Assembly: GCA_021613335.1 (NCBI GenBank)
Contig: JAJTWR010000278.1
Location: 2,179,501 to 2,243,500, forward strand
DNA: 64,000 nucleotides
Direction of reading: 5' to 3'
Source: Whitmania pigra
Taxonomy: Eukaryota; Annelida; Clitellata; Hirudinida; Haemopidae
Shown: positions 27,779 through 39,301 of the stretch, piece by piece
Numbering within the stretch: position 1 is the stretch's first letter
How the letters are laid out: each line of letters opens with the position of its first letter
The notes under the pieces: model-generated
The model's database searches: none
What the model was told of the DNA's origin: nothing
What the model saw: only the letters and a program-made list of their open reading frames with translations
Translations under genes and position numbers: made by a program

Positions 27779-30732
27779 CATTAATTATAATTGTTATACT
27801 TATTACTATTATTATATTGGGTGACACATGTAAGTGTCTTGATCAATCAATGCTTTAGCCTTTGTTAGGCGTGACGGTTTTGCAGGAGCATTTATTACTC
27901 AGCTGTAATAATTATTAACGATTATTCGTCGACAATAATGCGTCACCATTAATGTCGTTGATGACGACGACAATAATAACCATAACGATAGAGCTTTTGG
28001 CTTATATATTTACACCTTATTCCTAATATATCAATAAAAAAATATCAATAGTGGCACATAATATTACACTAGAAATCAATTTAAAAGAATTTGTAATATT
28101 ACAGTTGTAAATTATTTCAAAACTAAATCTGCTTGACTTGAGCAGTTATTAAATTGTGAATGCCGCGTAAAATTTATGTCCATAATTAGATAAGGACGCC
28201 GCTTCTTCTGAACCTTCAGTAAGAAAGTCCCTCATAACACCGTTATCATCGTCATCATCATCATCATCGTCGTCGTCGTCATCATCATCATCATCATCAT
28301 CATCATCGTCATCGTCATCGTCATCATCGTCATCATCATCATCGTCATCATTAATGCCCGACCGATATGGCTTTTTACCGATATCCCGATATTTTACGAA
28401 TTAAGCATCGCCCGATATCGATATTTTATTATTTTCTCTATCAGATAGCTTATAAAATTTAAATCATGACTTAACAAATAACTCAAAGTACCCATGAAAT
28501 CATACTTTTACTGCAGAATTTAACAACTAAGACTGAAAGAGAGCTTTGTTCACACGAAGTTGCAATTTGTGCGAGACACGGCCGAATGATTGAAGGTGAG
28601 CATCATCCATTGCCGTAATCATTCGGTAAAAGCAACAGTCGTTACGTGTCGTTTTCCCTTGGTTCCCCTTGGATGCGGCGATATACAAATGGTGAGCGCT
28701 TGTGGCGCTTTACAAATAAACATAGTAAATCCCAGTTTTGCACCATATTTTCTAACAAATGTGCAATATGAAGGGGGTATGTTGACCTATCATGTGACGG
28801 GCACGTAGCATTGCACAAAATATCTGTTGAAATATCCATCCAGCCATTTGGCAGTCAAACTGAGTAGTGAATCTCTGAGTAGTGCATTGAGTAGTCCAGA
28901 CATCTGTTGTGAAACTTACAAAGTCAACCCATTTATCACGTGTAATGCTCTCAGCTACCTTGGCAACAAAAAATTGATAACTAGTTGGAATGAGTGAGCT
29001 TATGAAATATTTTGAACTTGGCAACTTATTATCTATGTTTCAGGGCTTGCAGAATTCACTGGAGTGCTTTACTGTCAGCCACCTCAAATGGCATGCCATC
29101 AAGTGCAATGAACTCCTCAATCAGCCTGTGTCTCAGTGTTGCAAGTTTATCATTGATTTTTTGTCATTTATGTCCAAAAATGTTGCTTTATTAAATGCTT
29201 GGTCATTGGTAGGCTGCTTTGAACTTGCGCCTGCCTGATGATGAGTGATGATGCCATCAGCTTTCTTCTGTACTTTAGTCTACTCCACATTTTTAAGGAT
29301 ATGGGATGATGACGACGAAAATGATTGACCAGGTTGGAGGTATCACAAGTTGAGGCTTACAAACCTCCACACTCATGCCAGCTTCCCACACTCATTGCAA
29401 GTAAATTTTGAATTGTCAGTAGCAATTATTGTGAAACATACCAATAATGGACTTAACTAACGACTCATTGTTTCTTAACACAGTGACTTTCTTAAGTTCG
29501 CTGTAATTATAACTTAAATACTCACAAAACAATCAAACATAGGAAGACGCAGAAGAGGAACGCAAGTAATTTGTAACAAGTTTCTGTAGTCTTGGCTTTT
29601 TAACGTTTTCTTAACGTTGTTTTTATTATCTAAACTAACCCCAAATATCTGCTTCGGCGCACAAAAGATCGTCGATACTGATATTAACCGATACGATACC
29701 CGATACGATTATCGGTCGGGCACTAATCATCATCATCGTCGTCGTCGTCATTGATTGCCGTCATCGTTGTCATGGTAATACGTCAAAAAACTCGATGACA
29801 TTGAACAACAAGTCACAAAATTATTTTTACCAACACGACCATAGACCACCTGTGCGATTACAACAAATACGACTGACATCAACGCCAAGATATCTTCTAG
29901 CGTGCGGGTTGGCCAAATGGGTTGCGTTCTTGATTTTGGCGCGAATAGCAACAGCCGTAAATGTGTCGTGTTCGCAACCCAACCAGCACCGCGAAGGAGC
30001 GCCCTCGGGTAAGGGCGCTATATAAATGGCAATATTTGGCAAAAAGAATGGACTAAAAAAGCTCCATTCACATCCTATCTTCGAATACAAAAGGCGCTCA
30101 AAAAATCGGATAAATGAATAAAATAGGATCATTGTAGTCATCGTCGTTACCATAAAGAAAATCATTATCACAATCATTTCAATCATCCCGCCTCAGCCAG
30201 CATCAACCATCCTCCTTATCATCAGGCATCTTGTTTGTATTGCGCATCCATGGAGATCCAGAAACCACTTCGTTCGGCGCCATTTTCATCTCGCGGGAGT
30301 AGCGGCCTGACGCTGGTACCATCACCATCATCATCACCATCATCATCATCGCCGTTATCACCATCGTCACCATCATCTTCACAATCGTCATCAGGACTCA
30401 CCGTCAACCTAGTGTCGAAAACGACGATTTTGGAGCTCGTGGGGATGAGGTCGTAGCAGGTATGTTCGTTGAAGAAGCGAGCGAAACAAGCATCGGAGGA
30501 AGCTACAAACAAGAATTATTATTATTATTATTTATATTGTTGTTATTATTATTGTTATTATTATTGTTATTATTATTGTTATTATTATTGTTATTATTAT
30601 TATTACTAAATCATAAATAAACTAATACCCGCAACAGCTACACGACAATCTCAAACTTTATAAACACCGCTAACTGAATCTTAATTGAAAATATGAATAA
30701 TAATAACAATAATAATAATAATAATAATAATA

Positions 30733-30799
<67 letters not shown>

Positions 30800-32265
30800 T
30801 AATAATAAAATAATAATAATAATAATAATAATTATATCAAATGGATTGCTAACCGATAATAATAACAATAACAACCGCAATAATGATAACATCAACAACA
30901 TCGACAACAGCAACAACAGCAAGAGCATTTTATTTAGACATAAGATCCAGGAGAGCAATATGAACAATTGTAAAAAAAAAAATGAAAAGAGAAGCAATTT
31001 GAGTCCCACGACATGTCACCATGACGACGATGTAAACATCAGGTGTCTGCTTATTTACAATATTCCTCTATCACGGCAAGTTGCACATGAAAATAATTTT
31101 TACAAAAGATATTAATTAAACGAAATATTTACGTGACACAACGCACGTAGACACCTCCTTCCTCCCATCCCCAAGCAAAACAGAAAGATCCTCTTGAATA
31201 TGCATGAGAGGATGCACGTGACGTCATTAATCTCACTACGTCAGACACACATTAATAGGACGTGTCATCTTCAGAGTCCTTGGTTACAAAAGCTTCCATA
31301 AATGGTTGCCAAGGAAATGTTTTTAGACACAAAAGAGAAAGGAAACTATTTTGTGACGCGATCATACAATGTCGTACACATTTAAGATGGTTGTGCAAAA
31401 GAAAAACCATGTCATACGCATATTACCGATGCATATTTTCTTTCAAACAATAGGAGCAACAATAACAACGACGACAACAACAACAACAACAACAACGACG
31501 ACGACAACAACAACAACAACAACGACAACAACTAAGCAGATAACCAAAAACGAAGTATTTTTATTTTTCAGTCATAAAACAAAAACTAAGAAAACAAGAA
31601 AGGATTTCAAGGCAAGAAATAATTTGCGCGTCAGTTTTACTTACAGAGTATTGAGTATTACTATTTAGAATTATTTGGCTTTATTAATTTTGTGGATAAT
31701 AGATAAATATTAAGATAAATAGATAATAAATAGATAAATATTTTTACGTAAAAGTAATAAACTTAAGAATAAATATGCCATATATTCGATATTTATTTAC
31801 GAGTTTAAAAACTCATAATGGCACAGCATGGCGCAGATCTAGAATTCTTTTGAAAGAAAATAAATTATGTATTATATAATAATTTATAAATCAAACCCAT
31901 ATATATATATATTATATGACAATTGTATATAAGATAAATAATAATAATAATAATAATACTGAGGCTGCACCAAGGTAATTGATCTTTCATGAGAAACTAA
32001 TGTCCCCATAGTACAGGAACTAATACTCCAACAAGCGGAGATGAAACGTATAACATTACTTGCCAACGTCAGTTGCTTAACAAGTTGAATGTAACAAGAT
32101 AGCATTTGGCAATGTCCTTTAATGTAATGCATTCTCACCTTCTGGGTTGTATTTCTCTTTTTACAGCATCAACAAGTACAATTACAACCACAACAAACAA
32201 CACTGAGAGTCGACAACACATCGATTGCAACATCTAGTTCAACTTTTGAAGTAGTGCTTGAGTAA

Positions 32266-32309
<44 letters not shown>

Positions 32310-32488
32310 AAATGAATAAATAAATGTCAAGACAAGTTATGATTATTGACAATTTATAAACAACTACAAGAACAACTTAGATGCAGACGATCGTTTCAGC
32401 AACAACAATAAAGTTACAAGCAGAAGTGGCTGCCGTCGTACAAGCAATAACACTATCGACACCACCACAATCATCATCATCGTCATCG

Positions 32489-32528
<40 letters not shown>

Positions 32529-35500
32529 TGCTGTAATCGCCGTGAATTAGCAACTCACCGAAGATATCGTCATCATCATCGATGGCATCGCAACTGGCGG
32601 TAGGCAGCTGAATGGAGAAAAAATGGAATTAATCAAAAGTTTCCGCCAAGGTGAGCTTACTGCGCATGCATACTGTCTGTGATAATGATTGTGATCCATG
32701 TGCATTGATAATACTGATGATAACGATAATGCTAATGATGATATAGCTGGTATTACTGATGATAAAGATAATAGTGCTGCTCATGATGATAGTAGTTATG
32801 ATAAATATGATATTCCCGATTATAAAGGGTAACCACGACAATTGTCTCGGTACCTTCTCAGATCATCCCCAATGCAATGCATTCAAGACATTAAATATTT
32901 GTTTCAATCCTTTTATTTTAGCGCACATCCGGGTGATTAAGAAATAATTGTTTGAATCAATTATTGAAGATCACATTTCAAAGTATCAGATTATGCTTGT
33001 CTCACCATCATGATTTTATATCATCAACTTTTATTTCCTCATTCATCACCATCGCAACAAACGTCGTCGTCGTCCTCATCATCGTCATCATCATTATCAT
33101 CACCATCACTATCACCATCATCATCATCATCATCATCATCATCATAACGATCATAGACTCGAGACAATGAAGTTAAGTTCTGACCTTATAGATGGTTGTG
33201 TCCCCTCTGTCCCTCCAAACCAAATAATGGAGTTCGTTTTCGACATCATCATCACCACCACTACGGTCATCACCGGCACAGGTCTCTGCGATGAAAGGTT
33301 GGATGTCTGACTGATGTGTGATAGCTGATGTAATGATAATGATAATGATAATAGTAATGATACTCAGTTTATGGAGCGCCTATAACGCTTTGTAAATAAA
33401 CATTATTATCATTATTGTTATCATTATCAGTATCATTACTATTGTTGTCATCATTACCATCATCACCGTGATGGTCATCATTATTGTGATACTTGACGTA
33501 CGATACGATCACTTCAAGTCGATCACATATGTGTCCCGATGGTCAATTAAGCCACTTAAGATTGTTGACCTAAGCACAAGTCACCTGATTGGCGGCTCAT
33601 TTGAGGTGCGAATTAATTTTAAGTTAATTGAATAAATGAATCAATTATAAACATCATTCAATCAAGGAATAAATTATAAACATCATTCAATCACAGAATA
33701 AATTATAAACATCACTCAATCAAGGAATAAATTATAAACATCATTCAATCAATGAATAGATCTGATAAATTTGACGATAACAAGACTAAACAAGCGTCTG
33801 ATTAATTGACTCCGATGAATAAATTTAACATCTTAACACCAGCTCCTTCGTTGATACTGTTGCTGTTGTTCTTGTTTTCTGAGATACAATTTTTGAGATA
33901 AAAAGCCTCATGTGTGAGTATCAATTTCAGTTACTTGTTTCGGACAATCAATCACTTTGCTCTTGTAGCTTTCCAGTTGTTATGATGTCAAGGTCAATTG
34001 AAATTTATTGGCTGACCTCAATCAATCAGTTTGATTGGAATCTCAAGTCCAACACCATAATTAATCGATGATGTATCTTCAACATCAATTCATATTTCAT
34101 GCATTAACTGTTGTTGATGCTATTTTTAATTCCAAGAAAGTTTGGATTTTGTCAAGAAATAAAATGAAAATTATTGTAATTAATTGTGGTCTAAGCAAAC
34201 AACTCTCGGGTAATGAAGAATTTCGAATTTGCATAATCATTAACACTATTATTAACGTCATTATCATCATCACCATCAACAACAAAAAAGGTGAGCAGAA
34301 ATTTTAAGACATTTAGAAGTATTTCACCAACCATGGAAAGATCTGTTTAAGCGTCCCACCTGGATTAAATAAAATAAATAATATTAATAATATTTAAGAT
34401 AAATATTTCCTCCAAGGAAATCCACAAGGCATAAAAAATACTGAGTTATGCTAATTTAGATGGTTTTTGAAGTGCTAAAACAGACTAACCATGTGCTCTA
34501 CTAATGCAGCGTAATTACAAATTAACATGGAATTCTTCAATTCAAATAACCATCGCAACGGGAACAACAAAAAGTGTACATGTAAATCAATTTTGTAAAT
34601 GGAGCTGATTTAATGGTTCTAATTCAAAAACATCCATAATAATAACAACAATGGCAGCAGCAATAGCAGCAGCCACAACAACAGAAACAAAAATAACAAA
34701 AATGAATTCCTTCCAGCAACAAAATCCAGAAACAGAACAACAACAACAACAAACCCCTTTGTTGATCATGGCTTGCCTGGCAGCAGTCAACCTGGTTGTG
34801 TCCGAGAAGGTCCTCTCCCTGTACATTTGGATGTACTCGCTCGGACCGATTTCAACGTCTCTGCTCGGAGAAGCGGATGTCACAGAGAACCTTTGGAAGT
34901 GGTTGTAAGGGGCATTTAAGAATTTCTCGAGGAGTTTTAATCATTTTATTGCTTTTTATTTATTTTATTATGATACTACATATTTATGAAAGTATGCAGC
35001 TATACTTGCAAAATTATTTATTTAGAAAACAAGGCAACTCTCAAAGAAAGATAATGAGAATGAAAGAAATAAAGTCCTTAAATAAACATTCGGATCAGCT
35101 TTGAAAAGTCAGCACAAATGTGGAAATAAAAAACACAAATAATCCAAAGATTTATGCCAAGTTTTGCCTGGGCCTAAATGCAAACAATTGCCAGAGAAGA
35201 TAAGACTTAAAAATGTATTTAAAAATTAAATTAGCCAAACTACAAATCAAGGTAAAACAACGACAGACTAGAAATTAGCAAGCATTAAAGCATGCAATCA
35301 AAAAGAGCTGATAAGAGAATGAAGGACAATAAGAAATTAGACTTGACTGAATTTCAGGAGAGAATTTCAACAATTGCAAGATAATAAGATACCGAGAAAA
35401 TACATACATAATCAGATACAAATGAGACGCGAGTTGCAATCGATGTGCGGCACATTATTCAGTGAAGCGAACGAGTTCATTAGCACAAATTTCCATCCAG

Positions 35501-37786
35501 TCACAAATGTGACCACCTTCATTACAAAACCAATCAACCAATCCAATGCAGGAATTTAATTGACCGGGACAGATCCTTCACATAAATTGCATTACTTTGA
35601 CACTTCAGATACATTGCATTAAAATCTTTTGAATGTAAAATAAATGTGATTTAACTTTAAACATTGATTGCAATCAGAAATACTTTATGGATGAGTCTAT
35701 GTTCATTTTAATGAGAATTACTTGCTTTGAACAAAAAATTATTTCTTCACAAGAGATATTGATGACTCGACAATAAAAATGTTTAAAAATAGTGACAGAA
35801 AAAGATATTTTCTAAAAGCACAATAGATTTATGCTTGCATCATCACCATTGCCATAATCATCATCTTCATCTTCATCATCATCCCAAAGTTACCAACAAA
35901 TCCTCGAACAAATCAATACCTCGGCTTAGGACCGTGAAAACTGCCATCAGAAGACATCTGCGAATTCTCGAAGTGATCCTTGCCCGAGGCTTCGGAAGTC
36001 ATGGACTTGGTCCTGTTCTTGAGGGAGCCGAAGAACTGCTTGACCTTTCCGGTGTGCTTCGTGGGGTTCGACCCGTGCCTCGAACGAGGGGACACCGAGA
36101 CGCGTTTGGAAAAGATACCCTGCTTTTTCGACGAAGAACTCGAAGGAATTTGACCGTCCTCTGCCACCGAATGGAGGTAAATGTTCTTTGACAAAGCATC
36201 CTTTGAACAAAATGTATTGTAAATGTATGTAAAGTGAATCATCATCATTAACATCATCGTTAACTTCATCATCGATGAGTGGATGAGTGGGTGGATGTGC
36301 AATGGGGGACAAGCACTTGAGGATTTGATGAAAAACTGTCAAGTGCAAAGCACAATAATAAATATACTATGAGGTCGTAATAATCATCACGAATATTAAT
36401 TTGTACCTAATTATTATTTTTCATAATACTATAAAATTATTCAAAATGCTAAATATGTTCTGAAAGCACAATGACCAGATCTTTTAAAAAGATGTTTTAT
36501 TTTTAATTGGAGAAAATGATGTGAAATTAAATTTTAACAGAAACAAAAAGTTCCTCAGCAAGAATTGCATCTTTCGTTTCAAACAAAGAAGCCCAAAAAG
36601 TGCTCGCTTCCCAACGAAACAGTCTGACAAACCGCTTTTCTGATGCAAAAACATGAAATGATGACGTCCCAATCCTTTAAGGAGCTTCTTGTTTACTTCT
36701 CTGAATGCTCTCTTATTGCAAACAACATGTTTGCACGAAATGCTTAGGCAGACCACTATACATTTTTAAGCCTAATTAATTACCAGATGTAAATGTTTCT
36801 ATTTCTAAAGCATAAAATTGTTTACAGGTAACTTTGAAATTTGCTCATTTTGAATGGTAACAGTAGAAATTTCAATTTTTTTGATAAAATATTATTATTT
36901 AAAAAATGCAACATATTAGCAATGTTTGTCACTTAAATTGATTATCTGTGATTAAATACAATATCACATTATCACAATGTTATAAATATACTATATAAAA
37001 ATCCCTGCATAGTATATTTATAACAGTCATTAAACCATGCATGCAGGGATTTTTATGGGTCCTACTTATGAATGCAAAATAATGCAAAACAATGTAAAAC
37101 AAATAATAACATTCAATCATATTCCAATGATGAACAGGGAATGATTGACAAGAGGAAATCAGCTATTCTTGTTCCAACTATTTTCAACAATAACTACCTC
37201 ACTATTAACGAGAAAATATAGTCAAAATGTCATAAATACTATTTAATGAGCCTGTCACTACATGACTTGTCATGCACAAAATAAATTCTCATTTCTATCT
37301 GTCACTACCTACATTGGTAACTAATCATAAAGTTTCAGTGATTTAGCTACCCCACTACTAAATAGTCTAATGCTTAAATAAACAACTTGAAACTTTCAAC
37401 AAAATTCAACAACAACATCAATCAGGCAGTTTTTTATTTCTTTACAAGAAGAGCCAGTGATGAAGCTCTTGCTTTAATTGCAGGGGCAAATATTTCACAA
37501 AGGTTGAAACATATATATCATTTGAAACATATAAATTAAAAACCTTTAGCTGTGTGGCATCGACACCAGACACAGTGTGGTAATATCCAATTGGGGATGT
37601 CTCCTCAGGCATATCTTCATCCCAATGTTTTAATGTTTTAACTCCTTCGCTTGGTCGAGGTTCCATGCTGTAACGCTTTGGCCTCGAATCCGAATGTCCG
37701 GCGTGATTTTTATTATTTGGACTTTTTCCCCTTCTCTGTACGTCTCCATTCTTCGGAGAAAGACTGCCAGACTTTTTGGTGTACAT
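17620..37786 (-). CDS. PRKAG2: AMP-activated protein kinase gamma subunit, long N-terminal form, 16 exons
   Basis: Exons, 5' to 3': 37786-37544, 36200-35920, 34890-34755, 32607-32559, 30502-30402, 27554-27473, 25081-25023, 24506-24461, 21971-21889, 21528-21439, 19762-19682, 19542-19420, 18843-18772, 18493-18419, 18150-18051, 17696-17620; phases all agree, 565 aa. Four CBS repeats form two Bateman modules at about 255-315, 335-393, 410-470 and 483-540. Hallmarks are PTSSKIVVFDTRLT, MLTVTDFIKIL, VHRLLVVD with LTHKR, YRVSAVPV with SKFD, and VHRLIVVN with SLSDIL. These bind AMP/ADP/ATP and control the kinase. The usual Arg of NGVRA in CBS1 is Lys (NGVKA, about residue 284). The N-terminus is Ser/basic-rich, as in vertebrate gamma-2 (569 aa, 16 exons from memory). 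The first two N-terminal exons are less certain than the CBS exons. AATAAA lies 4 nt past the stop. Confidence 0.92.
21972..24460. other. large intron of AMPK gamma gene
   Basis: Intron of 2.5 kb between the exons starting CBS2. It holds ATC-type microsatellite at about 22020-22080 and 24338-24395 and otherwise unremarkable AT-rich DNA. A 70-codon minus-strand frame at 23478-23690 is unrecognised and has no splice support. Confidence 0.4.
24338..24395. repeat. (ATC)n microsatellite
   Basis: Imperfect CAT/ATC repeats within an AMPK gamma intron. Confidence 0.9.
26391..27210 (+). mobile_element. pogo/Tigger-type (Tc1-mariner superfamily) remnant
   Basis: Ends CAGTGGAACCCA (26391) and, reverse strand, CAATTGAACCCG (27210) form imperfect terminal inverted repeats flanked by TA on both sides (26389-26390 and 27211-27212). 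Inside, a plus-strand frame from about 26700 to 26985 reads pogo/Tigger transposase: GRFKKRQNVVFKAIYGESAA, then IIFNA, then FQGEACQGGKKSKDR and VANMDG. The family motif around the first catalytic Asp (NADETGLF) is reduced here to NARLLW, so the Asp is gone. The copy is short (820 bp) and dead. It lies in an AMPK gamma intron. Confidence 0.75.
27741..27779. repeat. (ATT)n microsatellite
   Basis: Short pure ATT tract in an AMPK gamma intron. Confidence 0.9.
28244..28351. repeat. (ATC)n/(GTC)n microsatellite, target of a hAT insertion
   Basis: About 108 bp of mixed ATC and GTC repeats. The hAT element that follows appears to have inserted into it, since ATC repeats resume at 29726. Confidence 0.9.
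28352..29725 (-). mobile_element. ZBED-type hAT element, 3' half deleted
   Basis: Ends TAATGCCCGACCGAT (28352) and, reverse strand, TAGTGCCCGACCGAT (29725) form terminal inverted repeats. Flanking octamers GTCATCAT and ATCATCAT match at 7 of 8, but both lie in ATC repeat so this is weak evidence. Minus-strand pieces in order: a BED finger (CNECGKL near 29390, then TSNLVNHFRRHHP near 29310), a segment EEFIALDGMPFEVADSKALQ near 29100, then SSKYFISSLIPTSYQFF and the RNase H start SFTTDVWT at about 28900. The remaining RNase H core and dimerisation domain are missing. Frames are broken by stops. It lies in an AMPK gamma intron. Confidence 0.78.
29830..30030. repeat. GC-richer unit ending in a hairpin and TATATAAAT, possible SINE
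   Basis: About 200 bp that is clearly richer in CG than its surroundings. It ends in AGCGCCCTCGGGTAAGGGCG (start 29998), a GCGCCC/GGGCGC stem-loop followed by CTATATAAATGG. Related GCGC stem-loops plus TAAATAAAC or CAAATAAAC occur at about 28690-28721 and 33375-33401. This resembles the 3' end of a dispersed non-coding retroposon, but the 5' end and any duplication were not found. Confidence 0.35.
30515..30605. repeat. (TTA)n/(TTG)n microsatellite
   Basis: Compound TTATTATTG repeat directly upstream of the AMPK gamma exon at 30402-30502, within 15 bp of its acceptor site. Confidence 0.9.
30695..30831. repeat. (AAT)n microsatellite
   Basis: About 137 bp of slightly interrupted AAT repeats in an AMPK gamma intron. 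Long Asn/Ile/Leu homopolymer frames on both strands here are artefacts of the repeat. Confidence 0.95.
31456..31531. repeat. (ACA)n/(ACG)n microsatellite
   Basis: Compound trinucleotide repeat in an AMPK gamma intron. Confidence 0.9.
32263..32323. repeat. (AAAT)n microsatellite
   Basis: Tetranucleotide AAAT repeats, about 15 units, in an AMPK gamma intron. Confidence 0.9.
32470..32527. repeat. (ATC)n microsatellite
   Basis: Lies about 30 bp downstream (in transcript sense) of the 49-nt AMPK gamma exon at 32559-32607. Confidence 0.9.
33062..33145. repeat. (GTC)n/(ATC)n microsatellite
   Basis: Imperfect CGT/CAT repeat in an AMPK gamma intron. Confidence 0.9.
33643..33758. repeat. 29-bp minisatellite, four copies
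   Basis: Four tandem copies of a 29-bp unit beginning AATTATAAACATCATTCAAT, differing by only a few bases. Located in an AMPK gamma intron. Confidence 0.9.
36980..37023. repeat. perfect 15-bp inverted repeat (hairpin)
   Basis: TTATAAATATACTAT at 36980-36994 and its exact reverse complement at 37009-37023, separated by 14 bp. A second inverted pair, AAAATCCCTGCAT (36998-37010) with ATGCAGGGATTTT (about 37040-37055), overlaps it. In the first intron of the AMPK gamma gene. Confidence 0.85.
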
Positions 37787-38574
37787 GTCAATCGTTAGAC
37801 TTTAAGATAGCCTCACAAACTTGCATCAGAAATGTGATATTTAAATCGTGCGTGTATTCAAATTAAGACTTTTTCACCATTTCAAAACCTAAAAGTTTTT
37901 CTGAAAATGAAAATTTAATATCTTAAACCTAAAAAGTCACTCCTAATAGTCTGCTGTAACTAAGTGTCTGCAGCACACGAGTCACCACCAGATCTTAGAA
38001 ACGAGCAAAGCGCGTGTAAACACTACACTATACCTACTAGTTCTTGAACCTTGACAATATATCGCCGAGAAACCCCTGGTTAAGATCTTACTGATAACGC
38101 GCTTCATAATACTTTTGTTTTTAGTATATTTACTTTATCATAAATGTTCGACTCAAAATATTTGTGATTGTGCCCTCCAAGTGGTTTGACGATTAGCAAA
38201 GGTTATTTGTGGCAGGCACTTAAGCAATATCATGAAAGCAACATCAGCAACTTTTTCAAAGAATTAAAGTAAAAAGCATTATTCTAAAATGAGGTAATTC
38301 CGTTTGGTGTCTATATATATTCCTATATTTTGTGAATTGATTCAAAACAGGTGATTCTCTTGGGGAATAGGTGTGAAGTCGTTAGAGCAGCATAGTTTTG
38401 TTTCCACCAAAATTGAAATACCCTTTGAGACGGTCAAACTTTATAAAAATATTATAACAAACTATCATTATTCGCAAAATATATGAAATTATGCCATGCC
38501 ATGTGCGGCCCCATTTTCAAGTTATGCTTTTAGCAGAAAATCTCGCCTGGCGAGTGCATTGGATATTCTAATCC
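37787..38574. other. upstream region of AMPK gamma gene
   Basis: Probable promoter and 5' UTR of the minus-strand AMPK gamma gene. No TATA box or other motif can be assigned with confidence and no open frame is convincing. Confidence 0.3.
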
Positions 38575-39051
38575 AGGGCCCCCAACCATTTTTGTCACGC
38601 AACCCTAGAAAACTTTTAGTACGTTCTCGCATCCCCTACAAAAGTAACATAACTAATATCTCACAAGAAGAAAAAAACCAATTTATACTGATTTTGAGCA
38701 ACATATTTATTTAAGCTAAATTTTGAATGACATAAAAACAAGAAAAGAGAAATGTTAAACAGAACAAAAACTAAAAAACACAAATTAAGTTTTTTATTTA
38801 ATGTATGTGTAACATAAAAATTACAAAAAAAAAACCAACATCCAAAATTTTAGAAGTTAATGACTTTTTTGCCGCTGTTTCTCGGATATGATTTCGTCAA
38901 AACGTGGTACTTTGTTGCTGATAGCGATCTGCATGTCTGTCTCTTTATTCAGCTGATTTCTAGATTTTGTTTTTATTGGCAAAAGAGAACTGAATGTTGT
39001 TGCAAATGGCATGAAGACATCTAGTGCTTTTTTACAATGTCTTGGAAACAT
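38575..39051 (-). mobile_element. hAT (ZBED5-like) remnant with one terminal repeat
   Basis: One end, CAGGGCCCCCAACCATTTTT at 38575, is of the form typical of hAT elements of the ZBED5/SCAND3 type. A minus-strand frame 39051-38857 encodes the C-terminus of such a transposase: LDVFMPFATTF, then SSLLPIKTKSRNQL, then SNKVPRFDEI and a stop. A few residues usually found between PFATT and the SSLL block are missing, so the copy carries a small deletion. The other end was not found, and the element seems cut off on the side of NR2C2AP. Confidence 0.7.
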
Positions 39052-39301
39052 ATTTTGTTTCTATTAACTATCGACATCCACCCATACTTCAAATATTTAT
39101 ATTTCAATATTTTATACTTCTTGCATTATTTTATTAAATAGGATATGCAAAGCACAATCACTTATACTCAGAAACATGGATGCTAAATCATGAAGTTTGC
39201 AAGCAGATTTCTCATTCCATCCAATGTCAAACACAAGATTTTAAAACACCAAATGTAATTCCCATGATTGATCATACTTCATCATTTTTTATTAAGTATC
39301 T

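Noticed and set aside
30638..31115. Frames of 120-140 codons full of Ile, Leu or Asn
   Set aside because: Direct translation of the AAT/TTA microsatellite.
35947..36348. 133-codon minus-strand frame over the second AMPK gamma exon
   Set aside because: Shadow of the true frame. The true frame joins both neighbours in phase and reads Ser/basic-rich protein.
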